From: Globodera rostochiensis
Lineage: Eukaryota > Nematoda > Chromadorea > Rhabditida > Heteroderidae
Reading direction: 5' to 3'
Assembly: GCA_018350325.1 (NCBI GenBank)
Contig: JAEVLN010000001.1
Location: forward strand, 4,617,254-4,681,253
DNA: 64,000 nt
Shown piece after piece: positions 21,521 through 31,150 of this stretch (position 1 is the first letter of the stretch; each line of letters begins with the position of its first letter). A program made the position numbers and the translations under genes. Under the pieces are notes generated by a model. The model was not told the DNA's origin. It saw nothing but the letters and a program-made list of their open reading frames with translations, and did no database searches.

Positions 21521-24023
21521 ATGCCTTTTGTTGGTCGATATTCCTTGTTGACACTGACCTTTCTGGTCAGCGGTCTCGTCCTCGGCTTCCTCCTTTATTC
21601 TCTCTTCCGTCATCCTTCCACCTTCCACGATCAGCAGGTTCTTCCTTCCTTCCCTTCCACTAGGGATGTTCGAGAGTCTCGGTAAATTTAAAGTCTCGAA
21701 CATCGCAACTCTCCAAATTTACTTCCCCCCTAATCATCTATATTTTGCAGTTGGACTTCCCGCGCGAAGGCTTCTTCGGTCGAGGGAATGCCTTCGCCGA
21801 CAATTCTTCCATTGTCCCATTTACTGTGAATGTAACTGACGAAGAATTGACTGTTCTGGAGGACAGACTTAGAAGAAGTCGGCTTGGACATGAGCAGTTG
21901 GAGGATGTGCAGGACTTTGAGTACGGATTTCCTCTCGGGACATTGTTGGAATGGCGTGATCGGTGGCTGAATGAATATGATTGGAGGAAAGCAGAGAAAG
22001 CACTGAACGAAATGGGCGAGCATTTCCTGACTCAGATTGAAGGATTGCAAGTTGGGATTGGTGATCTGTTTAAATCCTTTCATCTTTGATCAGATTCACT
22101 TCATACGAGCCCGCCCCGCCGATCCGACCGCTTATGCGCGAGTGGTGCCCATTCTGCTGTGCCATGGGTGGCCTGGCAGTGTGTTCGAGTTCCACAAATT
22201 GATCCCAATTCTGACCAATCCGCGCTCCAATCGCATCCATAATATTACTTCGTCGGATGTCGCTTTTGAAGTGATTGTTCCATCCATTCCCGGTTACGGA
22301 TGGTCCGAACAGCCCCATAAACGAGGTGATCGGACGAGACTAACGGGAGAGTAATGCATGGGATTAATTAGGCTTCGACCAATTGGCAACGGCTCGGATT
22401 TTCCACAAGCTGATGGCTAATCGACTCGGCCTCCGCCGTTACGTCGTCCAGGGGGGCGACTGGGGCTCTTTGGTGGCCAGCAACATGGCCCGAATGTTCC
22501 CCGACAATGTGGCCGGTCTCCACCTAAACTCGGTCTTCCTCGACTTTAAGACACCAAGCAATTTTGTGATTATGCTGCTTGGTTCTGTGGCCCCGGCATG
22601 GGTATTCTCTGGGCCAGCACACGCCGATTATAATATTGGCAACATTTTCTGGGGCATTTTGCGCGAAAGCGGCTATATGCACATTCAGGTGATCAAATGA
22701 TCGGACGGATAATTAAACTTCCATTTAATTGCCAGGCCACTAAACCTGACACTGTCGGCGTTGCTTTGAATGATTCCCCGTTGGGTCTATTGGCGTACAT
22801 TTTGGAAAAATTCGCTTTTTGGACAAATCCGTCATTTCTGAAATTGGCGGACGGGGGGCTTGGAAGGTTTTTTTAGGAAATGTCCGGAATAAATTCGAAA
22901 ATTAAGGAAATTTGCCCAAGAGGACCTTTTGACGGCCATTTCAATTTATTGGTTCAACGGAAACATTCTCTCCTCACAGCGCTATTATAAGGAACATTTC
23001 GCCGGTTATTCGGCTGCCGAGAAATTGTACAGGTCGAAAAGCCAAAATAATGCAAAAGCCAAAATAAACGAAAAGCATTTTTTAACATTTTTTGACATAA
23101 AATTGGGGATTTTGACATGAAAATTGGGGATTTGTCTTTGAAAGTTGGGGATTTTGACATAAAATTGGGGATTTGTCTTTGAAAGTTGGGGATTTTGACA
23201 TAAAATTGGGGATTTGTCTTTGAAAGTTGGGGATTTGACATAAAATTGGGGATTTGTCTTTGAAAGTTGGGGATTTTGACATAAAATTGGGGATTTGTCT
23301 TTGAAAGTTGGGGATTTTGACATAAAATTGGGGATTTGTCTTTGAAAGTTGGGGATTTTGACATAAAATTGGGGATTTGTCTTTGAAAGTTGGGGATTTT
23401 GACATAAAATTGGGGATTTGTCTTTGAAAGTTGGGGATTTTGACATAAAATTGGGGATTTGTCTTTGAAAGTTGGGGATTTTGACATAAAATTGGGGATT
23501 TGTCTTTGAAAGTTGGGGATTTTGACATAAAATTGGGGATTTGTCTTTGAAAGTTGGGGATTTTGACATAAAATTGGGGATTTGTCTTTGAAAGTTGGGG
23601 ATTTTGACATAAAATTGGGGATTTGTCTTTGAAAGTTGGGGATTTTGACATAAAATTGGGGATTTGTCTTTGAAAGTTGGGGATTTTGACATAAAATTGG
23701 GGATTTGTCTTTGAAAGTTGGGGATTTTGACATAAAATTGGGGATTTGTCTTTGAAAGTTGGGGATTTAATTGGGGGGGGGGAGGGATTTGTCTCTTTGG
23801 GACGTTTTTCGATTTGTTCAGAAAATATGTGCGCGTGCCCACCGCCTATGCCGCATTTCCACACGACTTGGGCGGGGTTCAGCCGCGCGAGTTGGTGTCT
23901 CGCCAGTTCAACCTCAGCCAAATGACCATTTTTGAGGACGGAGGTCACTTCGCCGCCCTGGAAAACCCCAAAGAATTGGCCGAGGACATCGTCCGATTTG
24001 TTTTCAAATTGTTTTCGGATTGA
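21521..24023 (+). CDS. microsomal-type epoxide hydrolase (EPHX1 family)
   Basis: This alpha/beta hydrolase opens epoxides to diols at the ER membrane. The start at 21521 gives a membrane anchor ([18 protein letters not shown]). After a short intron comes the epoxide-hydrolase N-domain ([35 protein letters not shown]). Oxyanion-hole motif HGWPGS, nucleophile motif GGDWGS (Asp), and catalytic His in [10 protein letters not shown] are all present. The middle has [18 protein letters not shown] and [17 protein letters not shown], which align with EPHX1 throughout. Seven or so exons end at 24023. The penultimate intron is expanded by a 41 bp minisatellite. The gene is convergent with the lipase; the stop codons are only about 50 bp apart. 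Confidence 0.9.
23090..23769. repeat. 41 bp minisatellite, ~16 copies, in epoxide hydrolase intron
   Basis: The unit is GGGGATTTGTCTTTGAAAG followed by TTGGGGATTTTGACATAAAATT, repeated with near identity for about 680 bp. One unit lacks a few bases (near 23230) and the first is shorter. Because 41 is not a multiple of 3, every minus-strand frame cycles through the same 41-residue peptide and all three are open. Plus-strand frames are closed by TGA and TAA. Confidence 0.95.
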
Positions 24024-24074
24024 TTCCGAAAATTGCCCTCGAAAATTGTCTCAATTTGGTCAATGAAAATTCGT

Positions 24075-25857
24075 TTATTGGCCAAAGTGTCTTCTCCCGA
24101 TGGACTTTTCGTGTCTTTTCGCCGTTTCGGTGATTTGCCGGTAGATTTTGTCGGGTGCCAACATTCCCCAAACGAAGTCAAAGTGATTAAAGTCCGGCAA
24201 TTTCAATGCTTTTTTGATGAATTGGGGCGGCACGGAACGGAGAATTGTTTCCTAAACAAAATATTCGAAATGAGCGAACGAATTTCGAATATTTCCAACT
24301 TCAATGTCCCGCGCGTCCGCCAACCAATCCGCCTCGCTGTAATATAAATAAGTGGGCACGGCGATGCGACTAAGATTATACACCGGAGGCGTTTCCTGAA
24401 ATGAAACAATTTGGGTAATGACCGGTGAAGTCCTTAAATTGCCTGTCCGTAATGTTGCCGGTTAGTCTCTTTGCTTCCAAAGTCGAACTTTTGCATTTTT
24501 CCCGAGTTTCGCATTTGTGCCTTGGGGGGTTTTTGTTATTAAAGGGCGTTTCACGGGAGTCGGACGGACCCAATGAAGAATGTTCCAAGTGGAAGTGCCG
24601 GCCGGGGTGTGCTCTGCATAAACCATCAGCCGACTCTGTTCATGGGGAAAGGACTTCTTCGACATGATCCGTCTAAGACTGTCTGACCTGGTTGAACTGG
24701 TTGCTCTCGGGTCCGCCGATTTGAAACACAACATTTTCGCACAAAATATTCCGCCAACTCAGTCCGCACACGATTCTGGCGAACATTGTGGTCATCCAAT
24801 TGTGAGGAAGGAAGTCGTGAGTGCCGAAGACAAAGCGAAGAGCCTTAAGGGACCGGCGAAGCAAAAGCCTCGGGGGGCTGGGGGATGGCACTTGCCCAAA
24901 GGTCTCTTCCAAAGTAACGGCCTAAAAAGGCGATCAGACCGTCGATGTACTTCACCGAGGCGACCGGGGCAAGCGCAAAAAACTTTCGAATCTTAAATAA
25001 CGCTCAAATCGGCATTCCGATTTCGGCATTCCATTAGAAATGATTCTCCCACCACCAAAGACACCTTTTTCGGGAATGTGCCATTCTCCGATGCCAACTT
25101 TGCGAACATTATCGCAGTGCCTTGGCTGTGCCCAACGTAGTACAGATCATTTTGGCCGCTGACTTTGAGAGTCTTGGCGACCATTGTGGGCAAATCTTTG
25201 GACGCCATTTCATCCCACCTCAAATTGTCCGAACGAATTGGCCTCCTCCTATCGATACACTCACGTGAACTTCCAGAACTTTCTCTCCAATTTCGTCCAA
25301 TTGACGTGCGCATCGGAGTAAAAGTTCCCACGCACATTCCCCAGCCAAACATCGAAGCCGGCATCGGCCAGAATGAATGCCAATGACTGGTTGGGCAAGT
25401 TGGTCACCCAATCGGCGCTGGAAGAGAGGAGTCCGTGCTGGAGGAAGAACACCGGACGGGGCGAGGAGTACAGGACCGACGAATTCTCTGAAGAAAGCGA
25501 TCGATCGATCAGCCAGCAGAGGAATGGCAATTCGGGGGGGGGGGCAGAGAGAGTAAAGGGCCCACCGCTTCTGCCGAATGGAATTCGGTGCAGCTGCAGC
25601 ACATAGCCGTCCTCTGTGGTCACTCTGTGCACCTCCACCGGATAACCCCAATAAGCGATCAATTCGGGCTAAATAATTAAATGAAATGGCCAAGGGACTG
25701 TCAAAGAGTGAATGTTTTATGTGTGGAAAGTAACCGTGGTCAGAGACTCTTCGGGGAGGCGCTGGTCGGATGGGAAAGGTAAGGCAGGCGAAAGGAAAAG
25801 GGAGAGCAAAAGAATGAGGAGAAGAACCCCTCGGGGGACGAAGTTGGCACAACACAT
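24075..25857 (-). CDS. lysosomal acid lipase family enzyme (lipl-type)
   Basis: Acid lipases hydrolyse triacylglycerol or cholesteryl esters in lysosomes or extracellularly. The start at 25857 gives a signal peptide ([20 protein letters not shown]). A 60-70 nt intron is followed by [20 protein letters not shown]. Oxyanion region [34 protein letters not shown], catalytic Ser in GHSQGT, a distal Asp in [12 protein letters not shown] and catalytic His in FNHFDFVWG are visible. Late exons include [29 protein letters not shown] and [20 protein letters not shown]. The stop is at 24075. The exon order matches the human LIPA/C. elegans LIPL pattern end to end, so the gene looks intact. Substrate cannot be told. 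Confidence 0.88.
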
Positions 25858-27168
25858 TGGTGGGCTAAAGGACGGCTCAGAATGCCCGTCTGAATATTTT
25901 AGGAAGAGGCGATCTTATGCATTTACAAAGACCTTAATATGTGGTGGGCATCGGGTTATCAAATTACAGAGTTGACATCAAAATTTTCCAAAATAATAAC
26001 ATCAAAGACCAAAAATAAGATTTAGTGGGGGCCGAAAAAGGAAAAACTTTTGAAAAAATTTCAATTCGAGTTTTGAGAAAAAGAATTTTAAAAAATCTGG
26101 ACAACTGTTATCATAATTCGCTTTCATTGGCACCGGGGACGTACGTAATCAGAAAAATTAAATCATAATTCAAAAAATAAGGACCAAGACCTGAAATAAG
26201 GACAAATCTTATAAATAAGGACAGGTGGCAAACTGCGTCCACCAGAGATGTTGAAGAAGAGACGAATGATGAGATAACTAAAGAATTGAAAAGAATAAAG
26301 TTCAAGTTCGCCCGAGTCGATGGCGACGGGGGGGGGGGGGGGAGTCGATGGCGGGGCGGGCGGGGGATTTGCCTGAAGAGGAGAAAACGGTGGCATAAAA
26401 TAATTATAAACATTGACGGCCGGCCGATGGATGGACGGACACTTTTCTACTACCGTTCCCAATGATTCATTCAATAAATTATGTGAATGAAAGGAAGGGG
26501 GGCTTAGGCTTAGGCTTAGGCTAACATTACAAATTGATTGAGTGACTCTATCCACCAGTAATTCGAAATGGTTCAGTTGACCAAGTTCAAATTCCTAAAC
26601 AGGTTTTGCCTTACTATGATCATTGCTTATCGATGTATGGCATTTTATTGTGCCGTTTTCATTTGTCAGTTTTATTTCCATTTTTTTGCCCAGCAGTCCG
26701 TCCTCTGCCGTTGCTGATCTCTGAACACGCCGCCCCCCCCCTCAAAAACACCAAAAAATCAAAGCAATAATTTTGTTGGGTTGCATCTCATTCACCGGCT
26801 TCCTTCGTTCGCTCTTCGGCTGAATGTCGTCGCTTTTAGTGCTCCCCCCCCCCCCGCCGCGAAATCTCCAATTTCCCACCGACTTGCGCAAAACAATCAT
26901 TGCTCTCTCCCCCAAAAGCAATCCCCTGAGGCAATTCCCCCCCCCCCCAAAGGCTTTTTCTTCTTTCATCGTCGCCATGGACAAAGTGGTGTTTCATTCG
27001 TCTCAGCCATCATCATCTTCCCCCGCAGCCAGTCCAGCCAAAAGCCCAACGCCACAAATCAGAATCATTCTTTGCATTCGTTCGTTCGTTCGCCCATTCA
27101 ACAGGCGGACACATCCATTAGGATTTAAGAGGGGCGGGGGCTGTCTTTGGCTTGTCCCCTTTAGGGCA
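25858..27168. other. 1.3 kb intergenic between lipase and collagen
   Basis: This is a divergent upstream region containing a G run (26329-26342), an interstitial telomere-like repeat (26503-26523) and C runs near 26732, 26847 and 26939. Open frames on both strands are Pro/Ser low complexity and I found no gene. Confidence 0.5.
26503..26523 (+). repeat. interstitial telomere-like (TTAGGC)n
   Basis: CTTAGGCTTAGGCTTAGGCT is three tandem copies of TTAGGC with partial flanking units. TTAGGC is the canonical nematode telomere repeat. Confidence 0.8.
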
Positions 27169-27175
27169 TATAAAT
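27169..27175 (+). promoter_or_regulatory. TATA box of collagen gene
   Basis: TATAAAT lies 38 bp upstream of the collagen ATG at 27213. Strongly expressed cuticle collagen genes commonly use TATA promoters with short leaders. Confidence 0.55.
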
Positions 27176-27212
27176 TATTCGTCCCTTCCCCACAAGTCTT
27201 CAGCAGGGGACA

Positions 27213-28637
27213 ATGATCGTTTCTTCTGCCGAAATGTCTACGGAAAAGCAATGCCACCGTAAAGGCACCCTCCGCCCGGTTGCGTTTGCCGCCGTGGTGT
27301 TCAGCACGGTTGCCATTTCGTCGTGTCTGCTGACTTTCCCCCTCGTCTTCCACTACGTCCAAACCCTCCAGGCGGCGGTGCAGGTTCGGTACACGTTTAT
27401 TCACCCTCAAGCAACAAAATGAAGGGCGAGGTGGAGTACTGCAAATCTCGTTCGCGCGATATGTGGCGTGAAATGGTCGATGTGGAGATGGCAACGCTAG
27501 AGTCCGAGGACGAGTTGGGCGGCGCGAGGAAAAACGCCGATGAGGAAGTCTTAGTGATGGAAATGCTCGGAATGGCCCACCGCCAACGTCGTCAAGCCGA
27601 AGACGAAACATTGTGCTGCACCTGCCAGCAAGGACCACCGGGGCCAGATGGTAGCATAAGCCTAAAGTCACAAATACTATTTTATCGAAAATCCGATTTC
27701 AGGAGCACCTGGCGAACCTGGTCATTGGCTTAAGCGCAAAATTATCAAACTTTGACGAGTTTAGGCAAGGATGGGGCTCCCGGAGAGGGCCCTGGCCCTC
27801 CTGGACCACCGGGAATTGATGCTGAACTGCACGACCGAGTGCTACCCGTGCCGCCCCAATGTCCGTGCCAGGCGCCACCAGGACCTCCGGGACCGCCTGG
27901 TGAGAAATATCTCGGGAGCTTTAATTAATCATCGGTTAAGGACCTCCCGGAAACGATGGCCTTCCCGGTGGACCGGGCAGAAGTAAGTGATTGGAGAACA
28001 GCTCAAAATGGTCTTTATTGGCACAGATGGAGAAGACGGAGCCACGGGTCCGATTGGTCCCCCAGGTCCAGCGGGACCGCCAGGACAGCCGGGGCCTCCA
28101 GGTAAAATTCAGGAGGATGACGAGGATTTTGTTTTGTCCAATTTTAGGCCAGAGAGGGCCCCCAGGAGAGCCGGGACAGTTAATACCCGGAGAAAAGCCA
28201 CCGCCAGGTACTCAAATGTTAAAGGCACAAAAGGCTTCAAACAAATGCTTTTGCTTAAGGACCACCTGGTCAGCCGGGAAGACCCGTGAGTGAAAGGAAA
28301 GACTAATGAAACAATAAAAAGAACGCTATTTCTGTTAAGGGACCTCCGGGACCTCCAGGAAAACCCGGACAGGTACCGCTCGTGCAAGGAAAGTGAAAGA
28401 AAGGAAAAATGTAATTTCAGGTGGGAAAGGACGGAGAGAACGGCCCCCCGGGACCTCCAGGAGAGCCGGGACAGCGCGGTAAGCAGCAGAGAATAAACAA
28501 TTACGGCAGTCTTTCCCTAACTCACAGGGCCCCCGGGGCCGAACGGACCTCCCGGAGTGCCGGGCCAAGTTGGACAGGCCGGCGCAGGAGGTTCCTGCGA
28601 GCATTGTCCGACTCCCAGATTGGCACCCGGATATTGA
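27213..28637 (+). CDS. cuticle collagen
   Basis: This is a structural protein of the nematode exoskeleton, secreted by the hypodermis. The start at 27213 is followed by a basic stretch and a single hydrophobic segment (FAAVVFSTVAISSCLL), the nematode cuticle collagen N-domain. Next come EVEYCKSRSRDMWREM and a QRRQ processing region ahead of CCTCQQGPPGPDG. Many short Gly-X-Y exons follow (GPPGPPGID, GPIGPPGPAGPPG, GPPGEPGQ, GKDGENGPPGPPG), split by 45-60 nt introns and flanked by Cys clusters (QCPC, CEHCPTP). The protein ends PRLAPGY at 28637. The splitting of the Gly-X-Y domain into about eight tiny exons is unusual beside the two- or three-exon collagens of C. elegans. Confidence 0.9.
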
Positions 28638-28884
28638 AGCGATTGAAGCCGATGATGATGATGACCATACTGTCACACTCATTTTAGTGAAAGGGCATTA
28701 TTACATCATTGCCACATTTCGGCATAAAGCGAAACAATGCCCATTTGATTGAAATTGTTAGCGCCGGAATTCTGTTAATATCTGATGAAGGATACGGTCA
28801 CAGACTACGGTACACATCGGTTCAGTGCCGATACACACCGAACCCCATAAAAAAGCCCTCGATCAAACTGATTTGTGAGAGGGC

Positions 28885-29230
28885 TCATAGCTCGAAAATC
28901 TTGGAGATGCACACGAAAATACTCCAGAAAAAATAGGCTACCTCCAGGGCATGTTTTTTGTAGGCTCCCAATTAACAACAAAACGAGTCTTTGATTTGTC
29001 TTGCCCAGCGTTATGACGACCAAAAGATGGATGGGATAGATTTTTCTCATCGGAAACATTCGAAAGGATTGCCAACACGTGCACGCAATGCATGAGGAGC
29101 GACGCGCCGCAACGGAAATAAACCAACGAAGCAACTTTCGATTCGTAAACTTCGAGAAAGGCAGGCCCCTCGCGGTTGGAGCTTTTTAGAATGCGATTGT
29201 TGCCTCTGCTAATTGATAGGACGTTGCAGA
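28885..29230 (-). CDS. possible small membrane protein, unrecognised
   Basis: Two open stretches look exon-like. The first, about 29230-29050, contains GPAFLEVYESKVASLVYF and a hydrophobic run (GASLLMHCVHVLAIL). The second ends at 28885 with HALEVAYFFWSIFVCISKIF followed by a stop, a plausible transmembrane helix. No start or junction is secure and I recognise no family. It lies downstream of SREK1IP1 on the same strand. Treat it as a weak prediction. Confidence 0.25.
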
Positions 29231-29307
29231 TTTGAAATGGAAGGTTCTTCAAATTTTATTTTTAAGAAACAAATGGACTGTAAAGGTAATGAGAAGCGAA
29301 TTTGAAG

Positions 29308-30324
29308 TTATGAGCTTGTACTGCTCTTTCTTCTTCTCTTTTTCTTGTTCCTTTCCTTTTCTGTTCTTCGCTTTTTGCCGTCAGAATTCCGTTCGTCCGA
29401 ATCGCTGGTCGAAGATGAATGTTTCCGCTTGCGTTTTTTCTTCTTTTCCTTCTTTCTTTTCTTCTCTAGCTTTTTTAATTCCTTTTTCTGCCTCTTTCTC
29501 ATTTTCTTAACAGCCTTTTTACCTTAATCAAGGTTAAAAAATTACATGCCATTTTAATGCAAAAAAACACGCATAAAATTTAAAAATCTCCGGTTCTTTA
29601 TTATTTATACTACCTTCTCTGACAGTAAGCGGAGTTGTGTATTCCTCCGAACTGGTGGACGAAATGTCGATGTCCACCTTTTGATTGGGCTTCAGCTGTA
29701 TAAAGTTTCGACATTGGAACGGCAAATGGCCTACCTGAATTCAAAGAACATTTTTTCGTGTCCTCATAAAGAATTCTAAAATAAAGAGGGGCCAGGCTTA
29801 GAAAGGCGACCTAAATTGGCCAGGGGCATAGAATGCTTTGGCAGCGGTCTTTTTGAAAATGAGGTGATCTTGAAATAAAAATTCGATTCCTAATTTACGA
29901 TTTATTGTCCAAATTCCTAATTACCCAAAAACAAAGCTGTCTATTCGGCCGACCCCCCCCCTCTCCCCGGAAAATTTTTGTCTGGCTGTATCCCTCTGTC
30001 CGGGTAATGCATTTTATAGCCCGGGCGAAGAAAATAACAAACAAAAAAAGTCCAAGTGCCTAATGACGAAATTAATTTGAATTACTGACAAATCCACATT
30101 TGCGGCAGGCACCAGTGACAGGCGCCCTTGGCAAAACTTCGCCCTGAATGCCTTAAACAATTAATAAAGCATTTCATAATCATGGTGATGAAGTTACCAA
30201 TTTCCCTGCCGATCATTTCGGTTCTTTGGAATTGGGTGGTTGTTTGGTTCACAATTTGTCCTTCACCTGCAATCGGCCATCTTTTGTTGGGACCAAGTGG
30301 AGTAAAATTTGCATTTGAACTCAT
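29308..30324 (-). CDS. SREK1IP1: SREK1IP1-like zinc-knuckle splicing protein
   Basis: The human homolog (p18SRP) binds the SR-related splicing regulator SREK1. The start at 30324 gives MSSNANFTPLGPNKRW. After an intron comes the zinc knuckle CRKCGFVGHLPFQC (CxxCxxxGHxxxxC), split by an intron, then RNFIQLKPNQKVDIDISSTS, which is the conserved core after the knuckle. The C-terminus is a long Lys/Arg/Glu tract with an SSSTSDSDE stretch, ending at 29308. This layout of knuckle, SSTSSEE and basic low-complexity tail matches the family. The first intron is best read with donor GTGAAC. Confidence 0.75.
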
Positions 30325-30392
30325 TTTTCTAAAATAATTATACGAATAATATGCAAATAAAGCTCTGTACAAAAAATCAGGAAGATCTTCAC

Positions 30393-30846
30393 CAGGCACG
30401 TAGCCAGGATTTTTTTTCGGGGGGTGGGGCAAAAAGTCGATTCTTAGGGGTGTGTTTTTCCGTTTTTATTGCATTTTTGTTAAGCAATTTTTCTCGATTT
30501 CTGGGGGCGAATTTTCCGTTTTACTCCATTTTTTGGGTGGCTCGGCGGTGCCGATAGGCGCCGCCGAGAAAATTTTGAATTTTTGACTTGATTTGTTAAG
30601 AGATTTTCAACTAAAATTTAAAAAATCGGCACTTTTTGAAGTTTTTTTAGGAAAGGGAGGGGTCGGCGGTGCCGATAGGCGCCGCCGGAGAAAATTTTTG
30701 GAAATTTTAATGAATCTTGTTAAGAAAATTGGTCAAAAAATTGTAAAAGTGAAAAACAATAGGGTCCCCCCTATGGTTTTTTTTTTCTCAAATTTCATTT
30801 CGGGGGGGGGGCATGCCCCCCGTGCCCCCCCCTGGCTACGTGCCTG
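30393..30846. mobile_element. hAT-type MITE, 454 bp, perfect 16 bp TIRs and 8 bp TSD
   Basis: The left end CAGGCACGTAGCCAGG (30393-30408) and right end CCTGGCTACGTGCCTG (30831-30846) are exact inverted repeats. They are flanked by the 8 bp direct repeat ATCTTCAC (30385-30392 and 30847-30854). CAGG ends with 8 bp TSDs are the signature of hAT elements. The interior is AT-rich with G runs and contains the motif CGGCGGTGCCGATAGGCGCC twice (about 30544 and 30664). There is no transposase frame, so it is non-autonomous. Confidence 0.93.
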
Positions 30847-31150
30847 ATCTTCACGTCTAAAAAATCGGCCGTTCGATATGCGGCAAACTCAATTTCCGTT
30901 AAAATTTCTTTTTTATCTTTTTTTACTGTGACAGAACGCCAATATTTATCATACCAACAATTCTTTCAAACATTTTCGCTTTTTTTCTTTTTTGCTGTCA
31001 ATGGGAATGGGAGAAAAATTTTTTGAAGATTTTAACGATATTTGTTAAGAAAATTGTTCCAAAACCGCCGAGAAATTTTCTCAATCTCTGTCATAAAAAG
31101 TCTGAAATCTCTGAACCAGTGAGAATATCACTTTCCTTTACAGAAAAATA

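Noticed and set aside
22954..23948. 259-288 residue antisense frames ([12 protein letters not shown]...)
   Set aside because: They are an artefact of a 41 bp repeat lacking stops on the minus strand, inside an intron of a well-supported plus-strand gene. Kept only as a repeat and a finding.
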